Made by a program: the position numbers and the translations under genes. A stretch of 64,000 bases of DNA. It comes from Bursaphelenchus xylophilus. Taxonomy: Eukaryota; Nematoda; Chromadorea; Rhabditida; Aphelenchoididae. Positions 23,401-36,024 of the stretch are shown here, one piece after another. The notes under the pieces are model-generated. The model was given only the letters and a program-made list of their open reading frames with translations, did not search any database and was not told the DNA's origin. Position 1 is the stretch's first letter, and each line of letters starts with the position of its first letter. The stretch spans positions 8,742,001 to 8,806,000 of the forward strand of contig CAJFCV020000003.1 of the NCBI GenBank assembly GCA_904066235.2. Reading direction: 5' to 3'.

Positions 23401-25660
23401 AGTAGTGTCCTTGCGCTTGTGATAGGTGTAGCTCTTGTCCGGCTTCTTTTCCAAAGGATCCCAGTTTTTGTGGGATCCACGGGAGAATCTCTGAAATCAG
23501 TAGTTCAGTATTTACAAAAAATGTGAAAAATGCTTTAAATTGTAGGTAGAAAAAAATGATGACATTAAAATTATTAAAAAATCAGCAATCCTACAAATTA
23601 TAACAACCAAAAAGATATAAAAATGGCTCAAGGAGCATGAGAAGACAAAAATAAGGGTAATATTCAAGGAATTTAGGCAAGAAGAAAGCAATTTTTATTA
23701 TACAGGGTGGGCCAAAAAAAATGGACAAAATTACAAGTCGGTGTATCCCGGCACGAATACCGTAATCAACGGAAAGTAAAATAGTTTTAGAATTGTGAAC
23801 AATCCTACTTTATCACAACTATTTAAATTTTTTATATACTTTTGTTGAACCGCTGATACAAGCCAAAATGCTCGACCAGTCCATATTCTGACTACGTTTT
23901 CCGAAAATTTTTTGAGTCCAAAAATCTTCAATGACCTGAATCTCTACGACCAGCCCAAAACTGGTGGTTGACTGTTTATCATGACACTAAGGGGAGCCCA
24001 CAGAAGCAAAAAAGCTGATAGTATTCTATTAATTTCGCCCCAGCAGTTCTCAACGTGATCCACAAGAGGTCCATCTAGATAATTCTAGATTTTTGAGATA
24101 ATTGACATTCAAGAGTCGCAGGGGAGCCCGGCTCATGCTATTGATGGCAAAAAGTGGTCACTGTAAGACATCAAACATTGCTTTACATGGGCCAGCAGTT
24201 GATTTGATAATAGCTTGCATCAGCCGTGCGCAGACCTTAAAAAATTTCAGCCGGCTATACCCAGAGACGCTGATATTTTTTGACCAGAAAATTTTTTCTT
24301 TTTTGTTGGCGTTTTTCAACGTGCCGGATAACTATGACGGGATACTTTTATATCAAGGTGATACGACCCCTTTCTTCCATTTTAAGTCAGTTTCATAAAA
24401 TGAGGATGCAGCTAGCCTTCAGAATCCATGTATTATTGCGATGACCCATCAAAAAGTCAAAAAAATCGATTTTTTGCTTGCCATCTTGCTGAGTGAGTGG
24501 TACTATTGTCAAAAATGCGCTTAGTATATTCATCATATAGTAGTAAACACCGTATGGGGGTAACTAGTTTCAAAATGTTCACCACGTTTGGAAGAGCGTC
24601 GTTTTTTCCGAAAGAGCCCATATGAAGGTCGATTTTCCCTGCCCGAGTGTCTAACTTCTGGTCACTGGTTCTTAATTTTCCGAAAAGCTTGGGTTAAATC
24701 CTTTTAAAGTCTAAGGGGACAGGTCTCCTAGATTTGCTTAGACCGCTTGGTATGTCTTTATGGCGGCTCTAAAAAATTTAGGAGCAAGATCTTTTGAAAT
24801 TTTGCCGCGGGAATTGGCGCGCTGACCCGGTGACTTTCCTGCAACCGTATGTTAGAAACTTTTGCAGATAGGACAAAAGTTCTACAGTAACTATGTTCCT
24901 TTAACACAGTACTTTCATGCCGTATATACCTTTTTTCACAAACTGTTTCATGGCAGGAAAAATCGAAGAAAAATTTATGTCCATTTTTTTTGGCCCACCC
25001 TGTAATATCAAAACAAACCGTTGAAGGATATGACGGAAAGGCATGAAAAAAGATGATTGATGATGAAAGACCGTAGTTCCAATGTAGTCCTTTTGATATG
25101 GCAGCAATTTTGGAAGAAACGTGTAATTATCGTCAACATTTGCAAGGTCGATATTTACCGATAAAAATTACAGATACACAAAAGTTCAAGGGTGACAAAC
25201 CCTATTCCAAAGAAGTTCGAAAAACAAAGTTTTCCCTGACCAAAGATATATGTTCTCTTGTCATAAAAACACCCCTTTTTTGACCTTTAAAGTACAACAA
25301 CCACAAACTAGCCCGAGGGAGTTACGCAAAAATTGCGCAAAAACAAAAAACACGCGGCCGAATTATAAATAACAAAGAAGAAGACAAAGGTTACGTCGGG
25401 GTTTTTACCTCATCTCGTCGAGCACTACTCGCAGCACTGTCTTTCAAGATCTCTTTTCGTAAAATCTCCCGTTCCTCCACCTTCTCGAATCGGTCATCAG
25501 TCAGAAAGTCGACCGTTACGGTGTGCTCGGCGTTCGGTTGTTCGTGGGAATAGACGTATTCCTCTTGCTCGCGCTCCTCGCTGTACTCGACAACCTCGTT
25601 CGCGTCTTCGGAGATCAACTTGATCGTCGACTTGCGACGTTTCGAATAGTCGGAGGACAT
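20463..25660 (-). CDS. feh-1: Fe65-like adaptor (WW domain plus two PTB domains)
   Basis: Fe65 proteins bind the cytoplasmic tail of APP family proteins; the nematode protein FEH-1 binds APL-1. Exons, reading down: 25660-25409, 23490-23022, 22500-22439, 22026-21787, 21632-21361, 21316-21132, 21029-20762, 20640-20463 (641 aa, all in phase). An acidic N-terminus leads to the WW domain, split by an intron (LPAGWEKHE joined to DPSGFSYYWHVDSGTIQRD). A Pro-rich linker follows, then PTB1 (FMVRSLGWTEI, AYVARDRNGRQFLCHAF) and PTB2 (IRCHFIGVTEVPRATGIEIL, CAFIMHTSTENFLCYVFHVE, AACKLRYQK). Intron 1 (1.9 kb) carries a mariner-type element. In exon 6 the GTGAGT donor at 21131 was preferred because it alone keeps the frame into PTB2. 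Confidence 0.92.
23701..25004. mobile_element. Degenerate Tc1/mariner-type transposon in feh-1 intron 1
   Basis: The left end begins TACAGGGTGGGCCAAAAAAA and the right end is its perfect inverted copy over 27 bp. TA at each end is the likely target duplication, so the element proper is about 1300 bp, the classic mariner length. No intact transposase ORF exists. On the minus strand at about 24715-24830, a stop-interrupted frame reads like the N-terminal helix-turn-helix and linker of such transposases (ISKDLAPKFFRAAIKTYQ, then GDLSP). That coding-strand reading is tentative. Perfect termini with a ruined coding region suggest mobilisation in trans or recent arrival as a dead copy. Confidence 0.75.
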
Positions 25661-28405
25661 GGTTTAAACTCCTCGTCTTTCAGTTGGATGTCTTGGGGTT
25701 TAAAGATGGCCTTGGGGCAATTGTAGTTAGCGATGAAGTATGGAGGCTCAGGAAAAGTTCAAAAGTTATCCTGAGCTCCTCAGGATGAAAGATCAATAAA
25801 ATGGAAGATTTTAAGTTGCCGTAGAGGTCAAATTAGTGAAAGATATTGGAATTTGAATATATAGAGTCGACTGTCAAATTATGATGACTTAAGCCTTCCA
25901 AGGCAAAAATGGAGGCAGAATACTGTAGCGTCCTTATTCGTAACGGCCTCTAGAAGTCCTCGCTTTCGGTAGATTCAGCGCAGAATCAGACAGCTCCTGT
26001 AAATGTTGCCAGAAAACGTTGGGGTCGAATTTATGATGACTGAAGCTTTCCAGAATCAAGAAATAGCACAAATATAGACCTTAATCCAGTCGGTCCTCTT
26101 CGTAGACGGTTCGAATACACTCTCAATTCGCCCCGAATATCAAGTTCAATAGACAGCTCAATCAGCAGCCGGGTTCGAAGGAATATCGCCCTCTCAAACC
26201 GCAAGGAGTTGTGCACAACGGTTTACCTTCTCCTCCTTCTCCTGCCTACCCGCTCTCCTCGGAGTCGACGGGCCAAGTATGTGCGTGACTTGCTGTTTAC
26301 ATTCGGTGCGTTTACTAGTTACTCTCTCCGCAAACAAATAGAGAAATCACTCGATACCCAAATACAAATCATCCGCTATTAACCCCTCGGGGCGGGTGGG
26401 ATAGGCCGCTGATTCTAATTCCGTCCTGTTTATCTTGCGCTTATGGCGTGGAGGATATCATTCAGATCGGGTGGGGTCGGCCAAGGGCTATTGTTTGGGG
26501 ATCATATAGGATATAGGAGATATAGGAGTGTTACGAACCCGTTATTATATAAATGCTAGAAACTTTGTAGAACAAAACGCAAGGGTCTTTTGCAAAATTT
26601 AGCGAGTTCTTTTTCACATTACAGAATTACCGAATAGTTATACTCTATGACAAAAAATTATATACGGTAAAAGTTGTTTACTACTAACAAGCGAAGTAAC
26701 ATGGGACACTCTTACTTTTTTGCAAATTGAGCACGAAAAATTTCAACAGAAAAAAAAGAATTATTTCTACGCGAAACTGGCAAAGTTATGTCCAAAAAAT
26801 GTTTTTCAGTATGACCGTTCTCCGCATGTTGCTTACTCTCTCGGCAACAAATATCGTTGAACATCTCGGCGACGGCTGCAGAGCGAGCTAAAACTTTGAT
26901 ACATGACCTTTTCCCAACCTGTGTGCAAAGGCTATAGAAAATCGAAGCGTCGAACTTGGAAGCTAGATTAGAATTATTTTCTCAAAAAAAAAAAAAAAAA
27001 TGATGAGAAACGTACAAGTTATAGGAAATTACATATGAAGTAGACTGTAGTACCACTGCCTGGGAAACTTTGCGATTTTAAAAAAAGTTAAATTCTGCCA
27101 TTTTGGTCCTATTAATTCTCATAAATTCGATGATTTTCTTTGTTTCCTCAATAAACATTGGCTAGATTTCATTTCTTAATGTTTGCAAAAAATATGAATC
27201 AACCTCTCCCCCCTTTATCCTCTGTCTCAGAAACAAAAATTAAATACAACAAGAGCCCTTAGGGCGGCCAAGCCCATAAAAGGAGAGAGATTAGAGCTCA
27301 TTCATTTCGCCGGATGTATTTCCATAGACAAATAAATATCCTTTCGAATGGGAACGTTTGAAATTATACTTTGTGCGAGTGCCAGAAAAGAACGGCCGGA
27401 AAACGGCCAAAAATGGGAGGAAACGCCGTTTAAAACCGAATTAGAAGAGCTGAGACTAAATTGCAATGACAATATAAGGTTGAAACGATAAAATTGTTGC
27501 ATTTCAGGGTTAAATAAGAGATTGACCTTATGAAAATTACTTTTCAATGGGAATAAAAAAAACAAAAAAGTCTAGGAGACTTTGAAAAAGACATGTTATC
27601 ACTCAAAATTCCCGAAAATTGAGTTTTTACCTAATACAAGATAGAAAAAAACAAGGAAATACTCGATATAAACAATAAAAAACTATAACCAGATCTCATA
27701 ACATAACTCGTCAAGCAAATGGCTGAGCTTTATCTTCCTCGCGGCCCCAGCTGCACATCCCCACGTTGATCAGGGATCCTCCCGCTGCGCAAACAAATCC
27801 CCCACGTAGAGCCGAGTGCAGCCCTGAACTCTTGACACGTCCTCCACCACCTCAAATACTCAGGCCCGTTATTTTTGTAATTTGTTGAACCAATAACAAA
27901 GCGCCGATCGTAATGAAGGGCGCTCGGAAGTCAAGTGTTCGCCATCGAGTTCAACAAGCATGATAATAGGAATAAACTTTTTTTCGCCGTGCAAATTAAG
28001 ATTTCTGGATCTGGAAATCGGCTAGTTTTGATGTAAGTTAAAGTTCAGTATGATCTATCAAAGACTGGAAGCCAATAATCATCATTTAAAAAATTCCGAG
28101 ATGAAAAGAGCGATTTTGCTGACCAAGGATAATATCAAATGTTTTCTTAATGCCAAATAGGCCACAACAGTGCTTCACTCGCTTCATAATGAAAGAAACG
28201 ATATTTCATAATCACAATCACTACATTGCGTCTGCAATTCGATTGCGCATAAACCAAATTACACCACCATCCTCGCCTCATCCGGGTCCCACCACGAAAA
28301 CTCACCCCCGCGAAAAAAACGTTCGAAAATCGACATTTTCTGCTCCTCCGGTTTTTTTCCGGCTCGGCAGAAAAACAAACTGAACTTTCGGCGTGAAAGA
28401 GAGAA
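25661..28405. other. Divergent intergenic region between feh-1 and knl-2
   Basis: About 2.7 kb. It contains a MITE-A fragment (26685-26965) and a relatively GC-rich stretch at about 27720-27960 that includes CCAATAACAAAGCG. Otherwise AT-rich with no supported exon. It should hold the promoters of both flanking genes. Confidence 0.5.
26685..26965. repeat. MITE-A copy, diverged
   Basis: The left end, ACTAACAAGCGAAGTAACAT, resembles the family terminus. The right part has CAACAAATATCGTTGAACAT, CTGCAGAGCGAGCTAAAACT and CGAAGCGTCGAACTTGG, all family blocks in the usual order. Confidence 0.55.
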
Positions 28406-31400
28406 ATGTCAGGAGAGCTGGGCGGCTCGGGATTTCAAACTCCAATTAACGTAAGTTTAACTTGCTTGGGTTGATATTTTGATCTTTAGAAGGTTCAGAA
28501 CGACGTTCTTCTTGATGAATCGGAACGATTGACCCCTCAAGTCCCAGAGAATGGCCAGAATCTTTTTCAGATGGAATTAAACTTCGAAGAGAAGATTGAA
28601 GTCCAAGTAGAACAATATCAAAATATTGAACTCCCTGATGAATCGCAAATTCAAAACGAAGATGTTTCATTGAAGGCAGAGGTTCCAAGCGCGCCGAGCC
28701 CAAACGAGAACAGTATTCAGCATTCTAATCCTGAGCCCGCGTTTGCCGCGCCTATGCCACCAAAGAGTAAGTCTAAGTTGACTGGGTTTTTTATATTTTT
28801 AGATGATTTCGGAGGATCAGGCCGGATTGCCCCGAGAGTTGCCAACAGTGCCCCTCTGATTAATTCAACAAAGTAAGTTATATTGTTTTAGATTAGTTGT
28901 TCTTTTAGCGTGCCTCACTATATGTACCCGACTTTCTCGGCCGTCAGAAGGATCGAGGAGACTCAGAAACAACTCGCCATGAGATCAGCAAGTAAGTTGT
29001 TGCTTTCATTGAGTTTGGGTATCTTGAATTCATAGATAATCTCATTTATTGTATTTCAGATCGTGTTGAAGTGCCAAAAAGGATTGAAAGGAAATTTTCG
29101 AACTCCCACCAGTAAATAAGATCATCAATTGAAAACTCAGCGACTGTATTCAATAAGCATTATAGTTTTCTCATGTTTAATACGATTTCCTGTCGAATAA
29201 ACTAACTGTAATATATTGGATTTTATGTCGATAAGGTTGAGTTGCCTTTTTGTTCATATTTAAATGGTTGGACAACTGATTTGAACCTTTTTTCTGCTCT
29301 TCTTTGTATCGTCAATGATTCTTTTGATTTTAATTTAGGTTGATGGATGACACTTTGAACTTTGTGCAAGGTATAACGGCCAGAAAGAGAGGGAGGGAAC
29401 CCAGGAAGCCAACAGATACTCCCTCTCGAATCCCTATTTTAAATAGTGGTATGAATTTTTATATTTTCCTTGATATTCGGCGTTTAGATTATTCATGCAT
29501 TTTTTTGTAGTTCCCAAACGAAATGTAGTAGTTCTGGTGGGATGGAGGATTCAGTTCAAGTGGGTGTCACAAGGAGCCATTTTTCCCAGTTTTGCATTAT
29601 TAGTAGAGGGTCTACGAGCAGATAATGGATGTCAATGGACCAGCAGCGAGATCACCAAGGTTGTGCCGCCAAATCAATTCTTCACACAGAATACGATCTA
29701 TGAGATTAGAGGAGCCATCGACAAGGAGAAATGCAAACAAAGTGAGTAAAATCAGTTTGCTTTGATATTGTTTTGACTGTGTAATGTCAGGTGTAATATT
29801 CAGGAGGTTTCGATATGCGATTTGTTGAGAAATTCAAGAACGGATTCCCTCAAAATTGGAAAGAAGAGATTGAGATTTATATAGAGCAACTGTAAGTTGA
29901 CTTTTTCTTATAGTTTTTGTTGTTTTAGTGTAGCAGCCGTCGCCTCGATGAAAAAAGCGAATCAGGAAGAGCAATTCGCTCCAAATGACGCTGAAGTGAC
30001 CGTTGAAGAAGAGCTGGAAGAAGACGAAGAGGAAATTAATGTTATTGACGATGATCCCGATGTTGATACAACAGCTGGGAATCATTATGCGGAAGAGGTC
30101 CAGTCAAATACAACAAGGAATGGCACAATTGAAGAACCGAGTGATAGAGAAGAGGATGAAGAAATGGATGAGAAGGGAGATAAGAGCGATGACTCTTTTG
30201 AGGTTGCGATTCCATCAGATTGGTCCGAAGAGGAAGATAATGGTGAACAAGAGACTGAAAAGAGAGCTGAAACTCCAATTAGTGAGATTACTGTGCAGGA
30301 TGTTGAAGAAGTAAGTCAGAGATCTTTTCTGCTGAGAGAAATAGGTCCCTTTTTATATTATCTTTGATTTTTAGGTCCCCGAAGATCAAACTCCCAGGGC
30401 AACGACACGAAGGATATCTCAAATCCAACGTCGAATGTCGAGAGCACCCGATATGGCCGCAATTCAAGAAGAAGACAGCGCCGAACTCAGCACAACAACT
30501 CCAAAAACTCAGCGGTCAAAGAACAGCCGCAGGTCGCAGAGCTCCCAGAATCTCTCGAACTCCTTTGACATCCCAGAGCTTCAACGAAGCAAGCGAGGAA
30601 GGCTTATCAAGCCCAGATTGGGACCGGGGGAACATATCTTCTATGATAAGGACGGGGATATTGTGGAGATTCGACAGAATACAACTAGAACCCATATTAA
30701 TCCGAGTTCCTCGCAGAGTATTGTAAGTGGCTGGAGGAGTTTTTTCACTGGAATTTCGCTTTGACCCCGTTTATGAGATCCGCAGATATTATTTTTTTAA
30801 CTTCTAGTGACTCTGTTTGACCAAATTTTTAATTTTTTTGTCCGTCCAACCTGTTATGAAAGGGTTGAAATATGGGTGATAAGGAAGTAATAGACGTATA
30901 TTTCAGCAAGCCCTCGCGAAAAGTCTCGGTTTCCAAGCTCCAGAATCCCCGCTACAGAAGGAGAGACGGCTCAGTAACATCAGCCAACGGCCCAAGAAAA
31001 GACGCTCTTCGCATGGCCAGAAAAGAAAACCACTGGTCGATTATGACAGCGATGAGGACCATAGATCTTTGGATGATGTCTCATTGAATGACTATCAAGA
31101 ACCGACCCCATTGCCTTTCAGAAAACAGGCGAGAAGAAAGTTGACAAGTGATTCAGAGGACGAAGAACAAGAAGAAGAGGAAGAACAGCCAAGAAGAAGG
31201 AGCAAAAGAACTCCGAAAACAAAGAAAAAGCCCGTGGAAAAGAAATCGGAAACGAAACCGAAGCCAAGAAAGAGGAAATCGACAGAAAATGAAGCCGAAG
31301 GTAAGAGAATTCATTTTGTTTTGGGAATTGCCGTATTTTCAGTCGATCATCCGAACGACGAAAACATGAACACCACTAATGACACCACTGAACCCACCAA

Positions 31401-32306
31401 GAAACGGAAGCCAACTTGGACGACTGATTTCAAGGACAGATTGAAGGTAAATCTTTGGGGTTTATTATATTGTAGTAGGCAAGGTTGGCTAAAAATGATT
31501 AAAAAAATTTTTTATTGGTTGCTGTTGACCACTATTGATATTTTCGACAATTTCAGGGCCTAGTCAAGCTGATCAACCCCGCCACGGAAAACCAATGGAA
31601 AATTCTGAGCGAAAACTTTGAAGGAATCTTTTCCCCAGAAGAATGCAAAGACCAAGCAACCAAAATGAAGCTGTTAAAGAAGAGAAGCCAGGGCCTCAAT
31701 GAATCCCAGATTGATTTGGACCCGGTTATGAATGTGTTCTCCGAGCTGAACAACGCCAAAGCCAAGGAAAGGGGGACTTTGAGGTATCAGCAGAAGGAAA
31801 ATGAGGCCAAAAATATGTTTTATAAGCAAGTGCAGAAGATCCGAAAGAAGGAAGAGAAGGAATTGAACAAAATGAGTCAGGACAGCATGGATGAAACGGT
31901 AGGACATTGGGGTTGAATTGAGATCGAAATTAATTTATATTATCCATGAGGGGTAATATGAGATTTGATGAAAATAATGTCGATTATTTAGATGATTGAG
32001 ATTGCCAAAGCCTACAGACCACCCGCGAATCTCCCGTCGACGCGGTTCACACCGAACAAACGTCAATTCGTACCTGTTCCGGTTAGTGCGATGAGGAGAA
32101 AAAGTTCCATCGCCCCGATGATGGAAGACAGCTTTGATGTTCCTGATTGGTAAGTCACTAGACAACCGCTAAGTTCCCCGTAATCACTTGACTAGCCTTT
32201 AGTCTAATTATTTTACCATTAGACCCGCTTTTTTCGTATAATTTATATTATACTTGACATTTCTAGGTCCCATCAAGTCAAAACAAGATTCCGATTGCGC
32301 AATTAG
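28406..32306 (+). CDS. knl-2: KNL-2 / Mis18-binding protein 1 orthologue (SANTA and Myb domains)
   Basis: KNL-2 loads the centromeric histone CENP-A on chromatin; nematode KNL-2 acts without a Mis18 complex. Exons: 28406-28450, 28490-28766, 28803-28872, 28909-28991, 29060-29111, 29339-29448, 29511-29741, 29804-29891, 29929-30310, 30375-30722, 30907-31300, 31343-31446, 31557-31898, 31992-32149, 32267-32306 (907 aa, phases all fit). The SANTA domain is at about residues 213-320 (VVVLVGWRIQFKW, LLVEGLRAD, TIYEIRGAI, FVEKFKNGFPQNWKEEI). Acidic and basic low-complexity stretches follow. A Myb/SANT-like domain lies at about 716-770 (PTWTTDFKDRLKGLVKLINP, NQWKILSENF). Residues 517-545 resemble a CENP-C motif (see findings). 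If the last intron is retained, translation stops one codon after the exon 14 donor instead. Confidence 0.9.
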
Positions 32307-32435
32307 CTTCCCAATATCATCACTAACACTCCACCCACTTGTTTTTATGTATAATTTTTCTAGTTGTACAGAATGTTTCGCACGGTAAAAGGTCTTAACT
32401 TATTGTTTGCAAAGTAAATGCTAAAGTCTTTGAAT

Positions 32436-32540
32436 TGTCACACGTTTACTCGTTCAACGCCATGTATTTTGTTCATAAGTAGACAATCTCCAAATTATTT
32501 GAAATTAAATACACATACATTAGAAGAGCAGACCCATATA
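32436..32540. repeat. 105-bp block, copy 1 of 2
   Basis: Starts TGTCACACGTTTACTCGTTC and ends GCAGACCCATATA. It is identical to 38489-38593 except for two substitutions. It lies between the knl-2 3' end and the 3' end of the convergent orphan gene. Flanking sequence (about 32270-32435) is also related to 38300-38488 but much more diverged. Confidence 0.85.
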
Positions 32541-32566
32541 ATTCTATGAGCAATGTGACTCCGAAA

Positions 32567-34996
32567 TTAAGAAATCTTTTGAAGATAACGTATTCGGTTC
32601 GAATGAAGAAGGCCATCCACAACCTCATACATATAAGTTTCTCTAGTTTTCCAATCGTAAGAATTTATCGAAAAGATGTTGTGACTTTCTCTTCGAAACC
32701 GGAAGAATAAGGCGTCGATGTCGCTGACATGCGATTTGGTGAGCATAATGTGGCTCTTATCAAAATATGCAAACTGAAACTTAAAAATTACTGTAACGAA
32801 AAAAGAAAAAATTACTCTAAATTTGAAGGGTCACTAAAAGGGAAAGTACCCTTGCGGGCAACCACTTTGCGGTCATAAATGTGGATCACATTTGCGAGCA
32901 GCCTGGGACACTTGCAGGAAACCGGCGCTTGCGGGCAGCCGACACTTAAAGAAACACGCTACCCTGTAGGAAGTTTTGGAAATCAATCCGCCGAAAATGT
33001 CAGCGGATTTCCTAAAGAAAACCCCCATCATCGCAGCAATTTTTTATCCTGTTGTCCCCAAATGTCCCCGGCTGCCCGCAAAGTTGTTGCTCGCAAAAAA
33101 TTTGCCCGCAAAATGGTTGCCTGCAAATGTCGCGACGCCGACGCTAAGATTTTGATGAAACTGGGCACAACTAGATAATATTTTTTTCTGGGTCATGTAT
33201 GGAAGGTTATTTATAAATTTTGTTTTTCAATCCTGTCATAAGCGGCAAATTTAGTCCACCGAATTTAGTGTAACGATGGACAAGGTTTTCCAAAGTTTAG
33301 ACCAAAATTCAGTCACGGTGAACCGAATTTGCCGCTTTTGGTTGGACTGAGAAACAAAATTTATAAATCACCTCCCATATACGCGAGACTTCTAGTTTGC
33401 GTTCGGAAGAAACGACTCTGATTTTTAGTTCAAAAGTTGGGAAAAAATGAGTTTTTTTTGCGAATTTTGGCATGAAAATTTTCAGATGGTCATAGAAGCT
33501 CTCGGCTTTTATTTTGGCCGATGAGACGAATTTCAGCGCAAAAATGGGCGTGCAGCGATTTGAAAAACCAGTGCATTTTTAATGAGTCAGCACTGATTTT
33601 AGGAATTCATGGCTTCAGTCGGATTTTCTGCGAAACTCGTCAATTCCTGCGAAAGAAAGCAATTCTTGCGATAGAATTCGTTATTTGCGAAACCAATTCT
33701 TCTGAAACAAGCTAATTCATAAGAGCTAAGCGCCGAACATTGGGCACTTCCCCTGTAAGAGTCGGGCGTTTTAAACACAAAAGTTACGCATAATCCTGCT
33801 TTGGAAAAAGCAAGAAGGAAACCGATTTGACCGAAATTCAATAATCTTTCTTCTCACCCTCAAGTACTCGTCTTTGAAGACAAAGATATTCCGGTTGAGC
33901 CTGAGAAAAGGCGGCCATACATCTACAGTGATTTTTTCATTTGCTTCGAAAAGCCTTGCACAGTACTTATCTGGAAGAAGGAGTTGATTTCCTAGTTGTG
34001 CTGATTGGTATACCGAAGACGTATTGCGAATACGGTAAGACATCCGTTTGTTTTCCTTGACATCAACATGCACAATCTTTATGCATGACATACCATATGG
34101 CACTTCAAATGACGAGAGAACAAATATAAATTGTTCATCTACAGTCAGCTTGAGATCGTTTCCAAGCCATGGTATGGGTGTTTCAATGACTGTTGTCACA
34201 TCTTGTCCGGGCTGGACGTAGTAAACACACACGTTGCCTTTGTCCGTGGCCTTCGTAAAATATAATCGATCGGTCTTCTTCTCGTAAAACATGGAGGTGA
34301 CCAAGACGTCAATCGCGTACTGTTTAATATACTTAGTACTCGCGCCGTAAAAAAAATTGTGTTTTCAATTTACTTACATAGAATCTTGTCAGGGATCCTA
34401 ACACAAAAATTTGCTGATTTCTTACGCTACTCGGATGGAACTCCAAATTAATCCGCCCGGGGTTTTGACCTCTCAACGATTTGTCGTTATTCACAATGGT
34501 CATGGAGAGACGGTAATCCTTTGGTCCAATGTATTTTATGAGCTATAAAGAGGTGCGTTATTCATTTAAAATGGTCGATACAGCTGGTTTTGAATTGCGG
34601 TTACAGACTGGGGAAACAAAATTTCTGGAAAATGACTTTGCCTAGTGTGCCGAAAGCAACAGGAAAAAAATTCTCGTTACAGTCTAGAGGTGTACTAAAA
34701 ATTATTACATTATTTCAGCTCTTTTCTCGTGGCTGGAGACGAGAAACCTCTTTTGACATTTATAGCGGTCAAAAATAGCGGTACAGACCCTTGCTTGTGA
34801 ATATTACAAGACGTTGTCGACTAGTGACGCTTACCCGCAATGGGGCGAGAAATCCAGGCATCAACCCCTTGATAGTGAAGTCCGTGGAGATTATTTCCTG
34901 CTCCAAATCTTCGTACAGGATGAGTAGGTCAATCGTTAATGAATGGCAAAAATACCGCAGGCATTTGGATAACTCGAGAAAAACATCGTTATACAT
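32567..34996 (-). CDS. Orphan protein, no recognised domain
   Basis: Exons, reading down: 34996-34835, 34542-34378, 34319-33858, 32773-32567 (331 aa, every junction phase 0). The protein is soluble-looking, without signal peptide or membrane span. It alternates hydrophobic beta-like stretches (DRLYFTKATDKGNVCVYYVQ, EQFIFVLSSFEV, ALFFRFRRESHNIFSINSYD), which is suggestive of a beta-propeller but has no diagnostic repeat. The start is the first in-frame ATG (34996); an upstream exon is possible. The final intron (32774-33857) is filled with inverted-repeat elements. The gene is convergent with knl-2. Function unknown; perhaps lineage-specific and fast evolving. Confidence 0.6.
32833..33760. repeat. 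Nested inverted-repeat elements inside an intron
   Basis: The outer left end is AGGGAAAGTACCCTTGCGGG and the outer right end CATTGGGCACTTCCCCTGTA, both MITE-A-like. Inside, 32845-33130 carries GCGGGCAACC-type blocks in direct and inverted orientation. At 33207-33372 there is a second palindrome, with arms TTATTTATAAATTTTGTTTT / AAACAAAATTTATAAATCAC and AAGCGGCAAATTT / AATTTGCCGCTT. The whole block fills most of the orphan gene's last intron. Confidence 0.6.
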
Positions 34997-35342
34997 GTAG
35001 GATGAAGACGGACGGCAACCCAAAATAAAAAAAAATATCGCCCGCCCACTTATGAGATTCGTCCGAATGAACTGTCACAATTGCACAAAAGAAATAAAAT
35101 AATTCCGAGAAAAATATTTTTCAGGGTTGTTAAGTCGTCAGCTTGACGCGTCAGTCAAGTTGTCAAATTGCCCTCATTTTCGTCATGTCAAATTGTTCTG
35201 TAATTTTGATTGTCAAATGGAACTTTTTTAGAAAATTTTTATAGATTTTTGCTATAAAATCGTAGGAATCTAAAATTTTTAGAAACTAAATTGCTCCTTT
35301 TTGTCAAAACGACCGATGAAACTAGCAATAAAACTAGTTACG

Positions 35343-35800
35343 ACTAACAAGGGAAGTACCCCAAGTGCGACGCTCAGATTTTCTCTAAATTTTGCACACA
35401 CGTCGGGCATGGAATAAATATCAATTCCTGAAAGTTTTAGCTCGCGCTTTGCGGGCGCCGCCGAGATATCGAACGATTTTTGCCGCTGAGAGAGCACGCC
35501 AAACGTGGAGAGCGGTCGGAGAGAAAAGCGCTTTTTGGCCATAACTTTGGCAGTTTCGTGCGGAAAATTTTGATTTTTTGTGGAAACATTATCCTTTACG
35601 GTTGAAATAGGCATGAAACTTTTCGAGCCTAAATCCGGCAAAAAATGTCAAATTTTCGCCAACTTTCGATCTAAAAATCTCGGTTGTTTCTGCAAAGTGC
35701 GAGCTAGGATTCTCGCATGTGTCTTAGAAAAAAACATTCTAAATTTTTTTCCAAGTTTGATCAAAATCTGAGCGTCGCACTTGGGGTACTTCCCCTGTAA
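35343..35800. repeat. MITE-A, best-preserved copy
   Basis: About 460 bp. The left terminus is TAACAAGGGAAGTACCCCAA followed by GTGCGACGCTCAGATTTTC. The right terminus is the near-perfect inverse (GAGCGTCGCACTTGGGGTAC then TTCCCCTGTAA), matching at about 36 of 39 positions. The ends suggest a TA target duplication (TA then CAGGGGAAG), as in Tc1/mariner-derived MITEs. No ORF. Confidence 0.75.
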
Positions 35801-36024
35801 GATTAACGATATCCATCATATTCTCTTGTTAAACTCGTGTGTGTGTGAAAGCTCCGTAAAGCAGAATGAAAAATTTTTAAGCTAAATTTTCAATTTAGCT
35901 TAAGTGACGGCAATTTGACGTCAATTGAAAAATTCTGTCAAATTAACAACCCTAATACTTTTCCACCGAAAAACCACACGCGTGTGGATAATTCTACGTG
36001 CACGTAGAATTCTTTCGCGCACAG

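Noticed and set aside
29112..29338. Stop codon shortly after knl-2 exon 5 (apparent short protein)
   Set aside because: A donor precedes the stop, and splicing to 29339 continues in phase into the SANTA domain.
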